From the NCBI GenBank assembly GCA_022969175.1, contig JALJPB010000044.1, positions 1 to 37,489 on the forward strand: DNA of 37,489 nucleotides, in the 5' to 3' direction. Positions 6,252 through 16,338 of this stretch are shown here, piece by piece. The notes below the pieces were generated by a model. That model was not told the origin of the DNA, searched no databases, and saw only the letters and a list, made by a program, of their open reading frames with translations. This DNA is from Colwellia sp. (lineage in GTDB: Bacteria > Pseudomonadota > Gammaproteobacteria > Enterobacterales > Alteromonadaceae). Each line of letters begins with the position of its first letter. Within the stretch, counting starts at the first letter, position 1. Position numbers and translations under genes: made by a program.

Positions 6252-9200
6252 TATCGCAGAAAGTCCAAACCAAAGCCAAACCAAAGGCGGCCTGCAAAAA
6301 TCAGCCTCTTATCAGTTATTAGAAGAGCAACTGGCCAAGCGAATTTTAATTCTTGATGGCGCTATGGGTACAATGATCCAAGCGTATAAATTTGAAGAGC
6401 AAGATTACCGCGGCGATCGTTTTGCTGACTGGCACAGTGATGTAAAGGGCAATAATGATTTATTAGTATTAACCCAGCCTGAAATAATCAAAGCCATTCA
6501 TCTTGAATACCTTGAAGCGGGTGCTGATATATTAGAAACCAATACTTTTAACGCCACCACCATTGCCATGAGCGATTACGACATGGCTGATTTAAGTGCT
6601 GAAATTAATTTAGTCGCAGCACAAATTGCCCGTGCAGCGGCGGATGAATTTACCGCAAAAAATCCAGATAAACCTCGTTTTGTTGCCGGTGTGTTAGGGC
6701 CAACTAACCGTACATGCTCTATTTCTCCAGATGTAAACGATCCAGCATTTCGTAATGTAACTTTTGATGAGCTCAAAGATGCCTATATAGAGTCGACCAA
6801 AGCTCTTATTGAAGGTGGCTCAGATATAATTTTAATTGAAACCATTTTTGATACCTTAAATGCTAAAGCAGCAATTTTTGCGGTTGAAACTGTTTTTGAT
6901 GAACTGCAGCTTCGTTTACCCGTTATGATCTCTGGCACTATCACCGATGCTTCAGGCCGTACGTTGTCAGGTCAAACTACCGAAGCTTTTTATAACTCGC
7001 TACGCCACGCTAAACCAATTTCATTTGGGCTAAACTGTGCATTAGGTCCTGTTGAGTTGCGCCAATATGTCGCAGAATTAAGCCGTATATGTGATACCGC
7101 AGTTTCTGCTCATCCAAACGCAGGGCTACCCAACGCTTTTGGTGAATACGACTTTACCGTCGAAGATATGAATACCCACGTTAGTGAATGGGCCAACGCA
7201 GGTTTTTTAAATATTATTGGTGGTTGTTGTGGCACCACGCCTGATCATATTAAAGGCATGTTAGACAGTGTTGCAACTATTGCTCCTCGAAAAGTAGAGC
7301 CTCGTAAAATTGCTTGTCGTCTTTCAGGCCTAGAAGCACTGACCATCGATAGTAACAGTTTATTTGTTAACGTTGGTGAACGTACCAATGTTACAGGCTC
7401 AGCAATGTTTAAGCGTTTGATCACGGAAGAAAACTACGATCAAGCCATCGCAGTCGCTTTGCAACAAGTAGAGAACGGCGCGCAAATCATCGATATTAAC
7501 ATGGATGAAGGCATGCTCGACTCTAAAGCGGCCATGATTCGCTTTTTAAACCTTATCGCTGGTGAGCCTGATATTGCCAAAGTTCCGATCATGATTGACT
7601 CTTCTAAATGGGATATTTTAGAAGAAGGCTTAAAGTGCATTCAAGGTAAAGGCATAGTTAACTCGATAAGCTTAAAAGAAGGCGAAGAAAACTTTAGAAA
7701 ACAAGCTGAGTTATTACGTCGATATGGCGCTGCCGTTATTGTTATGGCTTTTGACGAAAAAGGACAAGCAGATACACGAATACGTAAATATGAAATATGT
7801 AAACGTGCCTACACCATATTAGTTGATGAAATTGGTTACCCGGCAGAAGATATTATTTTCGATCCTAATATCTTTGCCGTAGCAACAGGTATTGAGGAGC
7901 ATAATAACTATGCGGTAGATTTCATTGAAGCCGTAGGGGATATCAAACAAAATCTACCCCATGCAATGATCTCGGGTGGCGTCTCGAACGTATCCTTCTC
8001 ATTTCGTGGTAATAACCCTGTACGAGAAGCAATTCATGCGGTGTTTTTATATCATGCGATTAAAAATGGCATGGATATGGGCATAGTAAACGCAGGCCAA
8101 CTCGCTATTTATTCTGATGTTCCAGACAACTTACGCCTAGCAGTAGAAGATGTTATTCAAAATAGTGACGACGGCGCTACCGAGCGTTTATTAGACGTTG
8201 CTGAAGAATATCGCGGGCAGGGCGGCACTAAAGTCTCAAAAACTGATTTGACGTGGCGTGAACTGCCAGTAAATGAGCGTTTATCATATGCCTTAGTTAA
8301 AGGGATAAATGAATTTATTGTTGAGGACACCGAAGCGGCAAGGCTAATTGCTACACGCCCTTTAGATGTTATTGAAGGGCCACTGATGGATGGTATGAAT
8401 ACCGTTGGTGACCTATTTGGTGCTGGCGAAATGTTTTTACCTCAAGTGGTTAAATCTGCCCGAGTAATGAAACAAGCTGTGGCACATTTAAACCCATTCA
8501 TTGAAGCTGAGAAAACAGAAATAAAGTCAAATGGTAAGATTTTATTAGCCACGGTAAAGGGGGATGTTCACGATATTGGTAAAAACATTGTTGGTGTGGT
8601 GCTGCAATGTAATAACTACGAGATTATTGATCTTGGCGTTATGGTTTCTTGTGAAGATATTTTGCGAGTAGCGAAAGAAAAAAATGTCGACATTATTGGT
8701 CTTTCTGGTTTGATCACCCCATCACTAGATGAAATGGTTTATGTGGCTAAAGAGATGAAGCGACAAAACTTTAACTTACCTTTATTAATTGGCGGCGCTA
8801 CTACATCAAAAGCCCACACGGCGGTTAAAATTGAGCCTCAATACGAACATCCTGTTATTTATGTATCGAACGCATCACGCTCAGTGTCGGTAGTCAGTAC
8901 CTTGTTGTCTGATGAGAAGAAAGCTGATTTTGTTGCCAAGACAAAAGATGAATATGTGCGAGTCCGTGAACGCCATTATAAAAAAGGACCACGCTCTACC
9001 TTAATATCATTAGAGCAAGCGCGAGAAAATGCTACGCCTATCAGCTTTGAAAACTATCAGCCAACTAAACCTAATAAATTAGGGGTAACGGTGCTGAGCG
9101 AACTTGATTTAAGTGAAGTGAGAAAATACATCGATTGGACGCCATTTTTCATGACTTGGCAGCTATCGGGTAAATACCCTAAAATTTTACAGCATGAACT

Positions 9201-10002
9201 AATTGGTACTGAGGCAACTAACTTATTTAAAGATGCCAACGACATGCTTGATGATGTTATTAACAACAAAAAATTAAGCGCAAAAGCTGTATTTGGTTTA
9301 TTCCCAGCAGCACGAACAGAAGACGATATTGAAGTATACGGTTGTAATAGTGAAACAGGTGAAGAAAATCGCGATGAATTAGTAATGAAGTTGCACCAAC
9401 TTCGTCAACAAAGTAAAAAGCCGGCAGGGCAATTTAATCGCTGTTTATCAGACTATGTTGCCGAAAAAGGCTCAGGTATTGATGATTATATTGGCGCATT
9501 TGCCGTTTCATCAGGATTTGGCGTTGAAGAGTTGGTGAAAGTATTTGACGCCGACCATGATGCTTATAACAGTATATTAATTAAGGCCGTGGCTGACAGA
9601 TTAGCAGAAGCGAGTGCTGAATATTTACATGAAAAAATTCGCCGTGAATATTGGGGTTTTGCTAAAGATGAAAGCCTTGATAATGACGCGTTAATTCGTG
9701 AGCAATACCAAGGTATTCGCCCAGCTCCTGGTTATCCAGCATGTCCTGAACATACGGAAAAAGGCTTGTTGTGGAAATTACTTAATGTCGACGAAAACAT
9801 CGGCTTGGAGCTGACTTCAAGTTATGCCATGTGGCCTGGTGCTGCGGTAAGTGGCTGGTATTTTGCTCATCCTGACGCAAAGTACTTTGCAGTGGCCAAA
9901 TTGAAAAAAGATCAAGTGATTGATTATGCTAATCGAAAAGCCATGACTTTACCTCAAGCCGAGCGTTGGTTATCTGCAAATTTAGATTATGAGCCTGAGT
10001 AA
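6241..10002 (+). CDS. metH: Cobalamin-dependent methionine synthase
   Basis: 1253 residues with the TTG start at 6241 (E. coli 1227). Transfers methyl from 5-methyltetrahydrofolate through cobalamin to homocysteine. Domains in order: homocysteine domain with zinc ligands C266 (GLNCALG) and C329-C330 (GGCCGTTP); pterin domain from about 370; cobalamin cap and Rossmann domain with [10 protein letters not shown]777 being the lower cobalt ligand; C-terminal reactivation domain with [15 protein letters not shown] for AdoMet. Start choice: GGAG at 6231-6234 is 6 bases before TTG 6241. A possible ATG at 6190 would overlap metA by 62 bases and adds an unlike leader. No cobalamin riboswitch precedes it. 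It is the second gene of the metA operon and ends at a strong terminator. Confidence 0.96.
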   Translation: MKNNIAESPNQSQTKGGLQKSASYQLLEEQLAKRILILDGAMGTMIQAYKFEEQDYRGDRFADWHSDVKGNNDLLVLTQPEIIKAIHLEYLEAGADILETNTFNATTIAMSDYDMADLSAEINLVAAQIARAAADEFTAKNPDKPRFVAGVLGPTNRTCSISPDVNDPAFRNVTFDELKDAYIESTKALIEGGSDIILIETIFDTLNAKAAIFAVETVFDELQLRLPVMISGTITDASGRTLSGQTTEAFYNSLRHAKPISFGLNCALGPVELRQYVAELSRICDTAVSAHPNAGLPNAFGEYDFTVEDMNTHVSEWANAGFLNIIGGCCGTTPDHIKGMLDSVATIAPRKVEPRKIACRLSGLEALTIDSNSLFVNVGERTNVTGSAMFKRLITEENYDQAIAVALQQVENGAQIIDINMDEGMLDSKAAMIRFLNLIAGEPDIAKVPIMIDSSKWDILEEGLKCIQGKGIVNSISLKEGEENFRKQAELLRRYGAAVIVMAFDEKGQADTRIRKYEICKRAYTILVDEIGYPAEDIIFDPNIFAVATGIEEHNNYAVDFIEAVGDIKQNLPHAMISGGVSNVSFSFRGNNPVREAIHAVFLYHAIKNGMDMGIVNAGQLAIYSDVPDNLRLAVEDVIQNSDDGATERLLDVAEEYRGQGGTKVSKTDLTWRELPVNERLSYALVKGINEFIVEDTEAARLIATRPLDVIEGPLMDGMNTVGDLFGAGEMFLPQVVKSARVMKQAVAHLNPFIEAEKTEIKSNGKILLATVKGDVHDIGKNIVGVVLQCNNYEIIDLGVMVSCEDILRVAKEKNVDIIGLSGLITPSLDEMVYVAKEMKRQNFNLPLLIGGATTSKAHTAVKIEPQYEHPVIYVSNASRSVSVVSTLLSDEKKADFVAKTKDEYVRVRERHYKKGPRSTLISLEQARENATPISFENYQPTKPNKLGVTVLSELDLSEVRKYIDWTPFFMTWQLSGKYPKILQHELIGTEATNLFKDANDMLDDVINNKKLSAKAVFGLFPAARTEDDIEVYGCNSETGEENRDELVMKLHQLRQQSKKPAGQFNRCLSDYVAEKGSGIDDYIGAFAVSSGFGVEELVKVFDADHDAYNSILIKAVADRLAEASAEYLHEKIRREYWGFAKDESLDNDALIREQYQGIRPAPGYPACPEHTEKGLLWKLLNVDENIGLELTSSYAMWPGAAVSGWYFAHPDAKYFAVAKLKKDQVIDYANRKAMTLPQAERWLSANLDYEPE

Positions 10003-10025
10003 ACTCTAAGGGCTTAAAATATGAT

Positions 10026-10062
10026 AATGGTTAGTGATATTCACTAACCATTTTTTTTTTTT
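10026..10062 (+). terminator. Rho-independent terminator after metH
   Basis: Perfect 12-base stem AATGGTTAGTGA / TCACTAACCATT (10026-10037 with 10041-10052), TAT loop, then a run of T's to 10062. It ends the metA-metH operon 24 bases past the stop. Confidence 0.93.
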
Positions 10063-10171
10063 GCACATTTTTGTTGGTTTTTTGCTAAATAGCGAGTTAA
10101 TTGAATTGGGGCAAATGTTGATATTTGTATTATAGTTATTTTTATTGATATTTAACAAAGGCATTAATTTT

Positions 10172-10912
10172 TTGACTATAAAACGATTGGCTTTATTTTG
10201 GTCCATGCTTTTAGTTTTCTTAACGTATTCTGTTTCTGCTGAACAATTAAAAGTTATATTAACGGAAAAAGGCCACCCACCATTTTCATTTGATGAAAAC
10301 AGCTCTGAAAAGGGAATATATCTTGATATTTTAGCTGCGATTTCAGTTATTACTGGCGATAGTTTTATCATCACTTATTATCCGGCAATACGTAAACGCT
10401 ATGTTTTTGCAAATGGACAAACTGATATTGAGCCCGGGGTAAATCCTATTTGGCGACAAAAATCTCGCGATGTTTCGATTTATAGTGTGCCTTTTGGTTT
10501 TTCTACAGACGTGGTGTTTTTTAGAGAAAATGAAAGTTTTAAGGTTGAAAAGGTTAGTGATTTAGCAGGACGAAAAGTAGTTACCGTTCGTGGTTATCAT
10601 TACCCTGATTATGAGCAAGCTTTTAGCGATAAAGTTATCACCCGATATGATACTAATCATGAACTTGAGTTAGTGCAGTTTTTATATCAAGCTAATCGAG
10701 GGGCTGATGCGGGATTTATTAATAAGCACATCCTATTTTTTTATATGAAAAGAAATAATTTACGCTTCGATGTCGGTGACATTATTGATTCACTACCTGT
10801 TATGTTTCGATTTCACATCAGTAAAAAAGCTTCCTTGAAAAAGTTCAATAACGCATTAAATCAATTAATAAAAGATGGCACAGTCGATGCCATCTATAGC
10901 AAGTACAAGTAG
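10172..10912 (+). CDS. Periplasmic solute-binding protein, family 3 type
   Basis: 246 residues. Signal peptide at residues 1-23 (basic MTIKR, then a hydrophobic core, then VSA before EQLKV). The mature part has the two-lobed family 3 pattern: KVILTEKGHPPFSFDEN at the first strand, GIYLDILAAI, the hinge-region DLAGRKVVTVRGY, and the closing FNNALNQLIKDGTVDAIYSKY. No permease or ATPase is adjacent, so it may serve a distant transporter, feed a sensor, or bind a ligand alone. Start: TTG 10172 with AAAGG 10 bases upstream gives a clean signal peptide. An in-frame TTG at 10145 has no ribosome binding site. It follows the metH terminator, so it is a separate unit. The ligand is unknown. Confidence 0.8.
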   Translation: MTIKRLALFWSMLLVFLTYSVSAEQLKVILTEKGHPPFSFDENSSEKGIYLDILAAISVITGDSFIITYYPAIRKRYVFANGQTDIEPGVNPIWRQKSRDVSIYSVPFGFSTDVVFFRENESFKVEKVSDLAGRKVVTVRGYHYPDYEQAFSDKVITRYDTNHELELVQFLYQANRGADAGFINKHILFFYMKRNNLRFDVGDIIDSLPVMFRFHISKKASLKKFNNALNQLIKDGTVDAIYSKYK

Positions 10913-11070
10913 AGTTCAAAAGGCTGCTTGTTACCATTGCTGATTATAAATAATTAAAATTATTATCACGAAAAATGAACAATAGTGTCTTAATGAGATA
11001 TTGAGAGAAGTTAACTTTCAATAATTCAATTGATACTATACTTAAGGTTCAGAAATAGATTGGCTTAAGT

Positions 11071-11829
11071 ATGTTGTTAAAAATTATCATCTTTAGTTTT
11101 ACATTGATATTCTTGACCCTTTCATCTGAAGGTCTTGCAACTTCCTCTATTTCGCAACCCGTGATGATCTGTAATGATGGTCAGTGGCCACCCTACGGTT
11201 ATTTAAGCAAAGATGGTAAAAGCATCGGCATCAGTATTGATGTTATTACTGCTATTTTTCAGCGAGAAAATATTCGTTTTAAAGTGATCACGTTACCCTG
11301 GAAGAGATGCCTACATTATGTTGAAATTGGAAAGTATCATCTTGTTACCGATGCAAGTATCAATGAAAAGAGGTTAAAAGCATTTATTGTTAGCGACGTA
11401 ATATATGATATTAATCATGGATTATTTTATCAAAAAAATAAATTTAGTGAACCTAGCTTTAAAACAATCGATGCGCTTGAGCAATACAGCATTGGTGGTA
11501 TATTAGGGTATAATTTTTCAATATATAATTTTGATACCAGCAAAGTAGATCAGAGTTCAACCGATGCTGAAAATTTGTTGGCGATGTTACGTTTTGGCCG
11601 GCATGACTTTGTTATTGGTTATGTGGAAATATTTCAGGCTATGGAGAGAGCTAACGTCTTGAGTCTTGAAGGTTTGGATTGGGTTGTTATACCTGAAACA
11701 ACTTCTTTATCTTTTCACATGATGCTGAGTAAAAAAGCAGATAAGAAGTTGATGGAAATTATAAATGTAGGGCTTAAACGTATGGTTGAAGATGGTAGTT
11801 ATCAGGACATTATCGACAACTACTATTGA
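11071..11829 (+). CDS. Second periplasmic solute-binding protein, family 3 type
   Basis: 252 residues. Signal peptide about 1-23 (LLKIIIFSFTLIFLTLSSEGLA). Mature features: VMICNDGQWPPYGYLSKDGK, GISIDVITAIFQRENI, VITLPWKRCLHYVEIGKYHLV and the tail LMEIINVGLKRMVEDGSYQDIIDNYY. The LPWKRC segment is common in the amino-acid-binding-like branch seen in marine gammaproteobacteria. It has two cysteines, near the first strand and after PWKR. The ATG lacks a strong ribosome binding site. It lies 158 bases after the first binding protein; the two are only distantly alike. No transporter partners are near. The GNAT gene follows after 27 bases and may share its transcript. Confidence 0.8.
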   Translation: MLLKIIIFSFTLIFLTLSSEGLATSSISQPVMICNDGQWPPYGYLSKDGKSIGISIDVITAIFQRENIRFKVITLPWKRCLHYVEIGKYHLVTDASINEKRLKAFIVSDVIYDINHGLFYQKNKFSEPSFKTIDALEQYSIGGILGYNFSIYNFDTSKVDQSSTDAENLLAMLRFGRHDFVIGYVEIFQAMERANVLSLEGLDWVVIPETTSLSFHMMLSKKADKKLMEIINVGLKRMVEDGSYQDIIDNYY

Positions 11830-11856
11830 GTGGTGATTTAACCAAATGAGAAACAA

Positions 11857-12426
11857 ATGAAATTTGAAGAACATGTTGAACTACAATCTCCAAAGCTAAA
11901 AAATGATAATATTTATCTGCGGCCAACAAGGTTATCAGATTATGACGCGGTAAAAGCATACCGTCAAAATATTGATAATTGTCGATACATTCGTCCTCCG
12001 GATACTGATGAAGAAGTTTATAGAATCGTTGGCGAATTATCTAAATCATGGAAGTTAACCCAGGGTGTTTGGAATGGTTTAGCTATTTGTTTAACTGATG
12101 ATGATACTGCTGTTGGAGAAATCGTCTTTAGAGTTGAAGATTGGCAGCATCAAAGAGCTGAGTTAGGTTATCGCTTAAGTGATACCGTAGCAGGAAAAGG
12201 TGTTTGTACACAGGCGGCTGACTTGCTTATTAGTTACTTATTTCATGAAATCGGTTTCTTTAAAGTGTCTGCAAAGTGCGATCCAAGAAACATCGCCTCT
12301 TATAAAGTGATGGAGAAGTTAGGTTTCAAAAGAGAAGCTTTTTTTAAAGGTCATTATTTGATGGGAAATGAATGGACTGATCAATATGATTATGGCTTAT
12401 TGGCAAGTGAGTGGAAAAATAAATAG
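11857..12426 (+). CDS. GNAT acetyltransferase, RimJ/RimL type
   Basis: 189 residues. Acetyl-CoA-dependent N-acetyltransferase. The opening NIYLRPTRLSDYDAVKAYRQ is the typical first strand and helix of the Acetyltransf_3 branch. AVGEIVFRVEDWQHQRAELGY carries the central strands, LSDTVAGKGVCTQAADLLI the acetyl-CoA loop, and KVSAKCDPRNIASYKVMEKLGFKREAFFK the C-terminal half. The acetyl-CoA loop reads GKGVCT where R/Q-x-x-G-x-G/A is usual. The target could be a protein N-terminus, an amino sugar or a small amine; nothing in the context decides. Its stop codon falls in the left arm of an inverted repeat. Confidence 0.85.
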   Translation: MKFEEHVELQSPKLKNDNIYLRPTRLSDYDAVKAYRQNIDNCRYIRPPDTDEEVYRIVGELSKSWKLTQGVWNGLAICLTDDDTAVGEIVFRVEDWQHQRAELGYRLSDTVAGKGVCTQAADLLISYLFHEIGFFKVSAKCDPRNIASYKVMEKLGFKREAFFKGHYLMGNEWTDQYDYGLLASEWKNK

Positions 12427-12545
12427 GGTAAAATAACAACTAATACACTATCCCTGAAAAGCTTTAGTCGAACAACATAGTTTGTTGATGGCATCACTTT
12501 AGGCTCAATGCTCATTGAAAGGAATGGTGATTTTATACCCTATTT
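12421..12545. repeat. Intergenic segment framed by a 10-base inverted repeat
   Basis: AAATAGGGTA (12421-12430) faces TACCCTATTT (12536-12545) exactly, enclosing nearly all of the gap between two convergent genes. Inside are two smaller hairpins: CAACA/TGTTG (12473-12487) and TCAATG-CT-CATTGA (12505-12518), the latter with outer ATCAC/GTGAT pairs. It may be a two-way terminator without T-runs or a small MITE-like unit. Confidence 0.5.
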
Positions 12546-12548
12546 TAA

Positions 12549-14801
12549 CTATTTAAAGTGGCGATTAAAAAAATCAACAATCGTCTTATTCAAATGTACT
12601 TTAACATTTTTACCTCGCATACTATGTTTACTGCCTGGGTAGGTCATTAATTCAAATAGTTTGTTCTCGTCTTGCAATGCTTTAATCAATTTAGTGGTAT
12701 GAGTAAACAATACGTTGTCATCAGCCATGCCATGATAAATCATTAATGGCCCTGTTAAACCTTTAATATAGGGGAAAACACTACTTTGCAGATAACCTTC
12801 CCTATTCACACTTGGGTGGTTTAAATAACGCTCGGTGTAATGGGTGTCGTATAATTGCCAGTCAGTTACTGGCGCGCCAGCAATACCCGCTTTAAAGTAC
12901 TCTGAGGCTTTAAACATAGTCATCAATGCCATATATCCTCCGTATGAGTGACCATATATTCCAATGCGATCCTTATCAACAAATGACAGTGATTGTAAAA
13001 ATTTTACGCCAGTGATCTGATCGTAAACCTCTACATTACCCAATTGCTGATAAATAGGAAATTCAAAAGAAGTGCCACGAAAGTTAGAGCCCCGGTTATC
13101 AAGTTGAAAAACCACATAACCTTGTTGCAACATATATTGTGTCATATCTGCCCCCTGAAATTGATTGGTTACACGCTGGGCATGAGGGCCGCCATAAACA
13201 TTTACAATTACAGGGTACTTTTTGCCTGGTTCCATATCACGAGGTTTGTATAACTTGTAAAACAAGGTGGCGCTGTCATCGTTAGAGGGAAGAGAGCCGA
13301 ATTCTGGCATAATTAATTGTTGATAAAAAGGTGATAGCGGGTGCTGCTCATCCAATTTATTCTCTGATAGCCAAGTGAGGTGTTCACCATCATTTTTATG
13401 TAAGCTGACTTGAGTTGGCGTTGTTATGTTTGAAAAATGATCAAGGTAAATTGGCGTATTTTTAGCAAAAGAAATGCTATGAAAGCCATTACGTTTACTA
13501 ACCGGCACAATATGCTCAGGTGACTTACCATCAAGGGTGACCTTGTATAAGTGTCGCTCTAAAGGGGTATCAGCCCTGCCAGTAAAGTATAGCCAGCCGT
13601 TTTGCTCATCAACAGTTTGTAAGGAGTCAACCACCCAATTGCCTTTAGTTAGCTGGCTAAGCATATTACCCTGATAATTGAAGCGATATAAATGTTTGTA
13701 GCCATCGCGTTCAGAGGCCCAGATAAAACTATTATTGTCTTTTAAAAAATATAAATCGTTATGTAAATTAAGCCAGTGTCTTGAAGTTTCGGTCAAGACA
13801 AGTATATTTTTTCGTGACTTTAAATGATAAAAATTAAGTGTGAGTTTTTTTTGATCACGGCTTTGCCATTGATAGGACAAAGTTTTGCTATTCGGTAACC
13901 ACTTCACCCGTGGAATATAAAAATCGCCTTTATCATCTTTTCCTTGGTCAAGTTCGATAAAACGTGTGTTTTTTCCTTTAACATCAACATAAGCTAATTT
14001 AACCTTTACATTGTTAGTACCTGCCGCAGGGTAGCGTTGTTCAATGAGTTTTATGTTATCAGCATATATTTCATTGCGAATAACTTTATTTACCCCTGAT
14101 TCGTCTACTCTTAAAAAAGCAAGGTGCTTTTCATTAGGTGACCACCAATAGCCAGTCATTCGGCCCATTTCTTCTTGGGCAACAAATTCGCTCATGCCAT
14201 TTTTTATCAAACCGCCACCATCGATGGTTAAAGGTAATTCTCTACCGGTTTTTATATCGAGAATATACAAGTTTTGGTTGCGAATAAATGAGATGAAATT
14301 CCCCTTAGGGGAGAATTTTATATCGGTTTCAAATGCTATTGTTTTAGTCAGGCGTTTTATCGTTTTATCTGCTAATTTGTAATAATAAACATCACCATTT
14401 AAGGGGAATAATAGTGCTTTAGATGTTGGTGAAAATAGGTATTCAATAATGCCCGTACCATAAATTCGCTGACGTTCTCTTCGCGCTTTCTCTTCATCAG
14501 ATAATTGTACTTGGCCACTAAATAGCTCATCAGCGTTAACCAATAATTGAGTTGTGCTTTTCTCTATGTTGTATTCCCACAAATCGTATCGATTGACATC
14601 TTTTTCTTTAGCTTGTAAAAAAGTGACTCGCTTGCCATCCGGGGATATTTTTAAAGATTTGGGCGAAGGGCCATTGAGTGCTGGAGCTGAAAAAATACGT
14701 TCTATCGTTAACTCTTGAGCTGAGGTTGAAAAACTAAGACTGGTTAAGCTAAATACTGAAAAGCAAAAGATAAAAATTTTGGGCAGAAGATTAACGTTCA
14801 T
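12549..14801 (-). CDS. Dipeptidyl-peptidase IV-like S9 peptidase, secreted
   Basis: 750 residues. Cleaves N-terminal X-Pro or X-Ala dipeptides. Signal peptide about 1-28 (FSTSA before QELTIERIF), so it acts in the periplasm or outside. The beta-propeller DPPIV_N domain spans about 100-480, with the substrate-anchoring double Glu E210-E211 (FVAQEEMGRMTGYWW), a mark of true DPP IV. The alpha/beta hydrolase domain is C-terminal: S619 in GHSYGGYMA, D694-D695 in MADDNV, and H726 in GSKHSM. The triad is complete. Transcribed leftward, tail to tail with the GNAT gene and downstream of radA, with 148 bases between the two. It probably supports growth on peptides in a marine habitat. Confidence 0.93.
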   Translation of the reverse strand: MNVNLLPKIFIFCFSVFSLTSLSFSTSAQELTIERIFSAPALNGPSPKSLKISPDGKRVTFLQAKEKDVNRYDLWEYNIEKSTTQLLVNADELFSGQVQLSDEEKARRERQRIYGTGIIEYLFSPTSKALLFPLNGDVYYYKLADKTIKRLTKTIAFETDIKFSPKGNFISFIRNQNLYILDIKTGRELPLTIDGGGLIKNGMSEFVAQEEMGRMTGYWWSPNEKHLAFLRVDESGVNKVIRNEIYADNIKLIEQRYPAAGTNNVKVKLAYVDVKGKNTRFIELDQGKDDKGDFYIPRVKWLPNSKTLSYQWQSRDQKKLTLNFYHLKSRKNILVLTETSRHWLNLHNDLYFLKDNNSFIWASERDGYKHLYRFNYQGNMLSQLTKGNWVVDSLQTVDEQNGWLYFTGRADTPLERHLYKVTLDGKSPEHIVPVSKRNGFHSISFAKNTPIYLDHFSNITTPTQVSLHKNDGEHLTWLSENKLDEQHPLSPFYQQLIMPEFGSLPSNDDSATLFYKLYKPRDMEPGKKYPVIVNVYGGPHAQRVTNQFQGADMTQYMLQQGYVVFQLDNRGSNFRGTSFEFPIYQQLGNVEVYDQITGVKFLQSLSFVDKDRIGIYGHSYGGYMALMTMFKASEYFKAGIAGAPVTDWQLYDTHYTERYLNHPSVNREGYLQSSVFPYIKGLTGPLMIYHGMADDNVLFTHTTKLIKALQDENKLFELMTYPGSKHSMRGKNVKVHLNKTIVDFFNRHFK

Positions 14802-14867
14802 GAATAAACCATAGTTACAAAGCTGCTTGAGCTATTAAGAAAAATATTTGTAAACGCTTTAAATAAT

Positions 14868-14906
14868 AACAGCAATCTGGGGTTTTGCTTATAATCGATT
14901 GCTGTT
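14868..14906 (-). terminator. Possible terminator after radA
   Basis: Perfect 10-base stem AACAGCAATC / GATTGCTGTT (14868-14877 with 14897-14906), 19-base loop. On the minus strand the stem is followed by T-rich TATTATTT. The long loop lowers confidence; it lies between radA and the S9 peptidase gene. Confidence 0.45.
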
Positions 14907-14949
14907 TATTTGTTTCAAGTGATGTATGGGAGATCAACACACCCTGGTA

Positions 14950-16338
14950 TTATTTAATTAATTCTATGAGTTCATGAATTGTTTTAACAGGCACTATTTT
15001 AGCCCCTAAGCCTTCCATAGATTTATGATAATTACGAAAAGGGATAAATATTTGATTAAAACCATGCTGAGCAGCTTCTTTAACCCTTGGTACTCCACTG
15101 TCTATGGGTCTTACATCACCATTTAAACTTAACTCTCCCATAATACAGGTTTTTCTTGGTACGACAAATTCGTTCAGACTGCTAAGCATGGCGGTAACTA
15201 ATGCTAAATCTATACAGGTTTCAGATTCATCAATCTTTAATCCGCCAATGATGTTGAAGAAGGTATCATGGTAGATTTTAGTTTTTGTATGTTTACGTAA
15301 TATACCGGTTAACATTTTAATTCTATTCATGTTTAAACCAACACAAACTCTTTGGGGAAATTCTGCCTCAGTTTCAGTGGTTAAGCATTGTATCTCTAAC
15401 AATAAGTTTCGGTTACCTTTACGAATACAAGTAATTGCCGAGCCTGGAGATTCGGTGGTGGAGCCAGACAAAAATATTTCGCTTGGGTTATCAACACTGA
15501 CCATACCACGTTCGCTCATTCGGAAAATACCGACAGTATCTATATCGCCAAAACGGTTTTTATTAGCTCTTAGCGTACGTATTTGCCCATCGTTGGTATC
15601 AATGTGTAATAGCGCATCAACAATATGGACTAAAGTTTGTGGGCCGGCTATTTCATTATTTTTATTCACATGGGCAATAATAAACATAGTGACATCGTTT
15701 TGTTTACAATATTGTGTCAACGATTGTGCTGCACTTTTAACTTGAGAGGGCGAGCCGGGGGAGCCATTGGCATTTTCTGTGACAACCGCTTGAATAGAGT
15801 CAATAACGGCAAATTTTATTTGGTTAGCCTCTAATTCGTCAATGATTGCTTCAACGCTTGTTTCAGACAGCAGATAAAGCGACTCTGGGTCGTAGTCAAG
15901 TTTTAATCGGTCTACTCTGTTTTTAAATTGAGAGAGACTCTCTTCAGCGGTACAATACAACGAAGCGGTTCTTTTAGACATACGAGCAACTAGATCGGAA
16001 AGCAGGGTAGTCTTACCGGCACCTGGGTCGCCTGAAATAATATTTACCGAGCCAGTGGTAACACCACCACATAAAACCCTGTCAAGTTCACCAATGCCGG
16101 TTAATTGTTTTTCTGCTTCTGTGGCATGTATTTCATGAATTTTTTTTGAACCACCACCGGTACCACCGGCATAACCCGATGCAGATGCGCCTTTGCGGGT
16201 TGATTTTTTAGCGGTACTACTCGAAATTCGCATTTCAGCTAAAGTATTCCACGCGCCACATTTGCATTGACCTTGCCAGCGGGTGTAATTCATTCCGCAA
16301 TCAGTGCAAACAAATTCTAATTTTGATGGTTTTGCCAT
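14950..16338 (-). CDS. radA: Divergent RadA/Sms DNA repair helicase
   Basis: 462 residues, the usual length. RadA drives branch migration at recombination intermediates. Seen: N-terminal zinc knuckle C11, C14, C25, C27; Walker A GDPGAGKTT at about 103-111; Walker B-like FAVIDSIQAV; the RadA signature KNRFG; C-terminal Lon-like domain with GELSLNGDVRPI. Oddities: the second half of the zinc knuckle is CKC, one residue shorter than the standard CxxC (QCxxC.xWN), and the loop that normally reads HVTKDG or HVTKEG is HVNKNN. Much of the ATPase core also departs from the Vibrio/E. coli sequence. Position next to serB/ytjB matches the E. coli radA locus, so it is probably the orthologue and not a paralogue. 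It is divergent from the PilZ gene, with a 291-base AT-rich gap that shows nothing else. Confidence 0.88.
   Translation of the reverse strand: MAKPSKLEFVCTDCGMNYTRWQGQCKCGAWNTLAEMRISSSTAKKSTRKGASASGYAGGTGGGSKKIHEIHATEAEKQLTGIGELDRVLCGGVTTGSVNIISGDPGAGKTTLLSDLVARMSKRTASLYCTAEESLSQFKNRVDRLKLDYDPESLYLLSETSVEAIIDELEANQIKFAVIDSIQAVVTENANGSPGSPSQVKSAAQSLTQYCKQNDVTMFIIAHVNKNNEIAGPQTLVHIVDALLHIDTNDGQIRTLRANKNRFGDIDTVGIFRMSERGMVSVDNPSEIFLSGSTTESPGSAITCIRKGNRNLLLEIQCLTTETEAEFPQRVCVGLNMNRIKMLTGILRKHTKTKIYHDTFFNIIGGLKIDESETCIDLALVTAMLSSLNEFVVPRKTCIMGELSLNGDVRPIDSGVPRVKEAAQHGFNQIFIPFRNYHKSMEGLGAKIVPVKTIHELIELIK

Noticed and set aside
10006-10374. 122-residue leftward ORF over the metH terminator and signal peptide of the binding protein
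   Set aside because: It runs through a strong terminator and the real gene on the other strand; low-complexity Lys/Asn content.
15329-15745. 138-residue rightward ORF inside radA
   Set aside because: Antisense shadow of a conserved gene, without a ribosome binding site.
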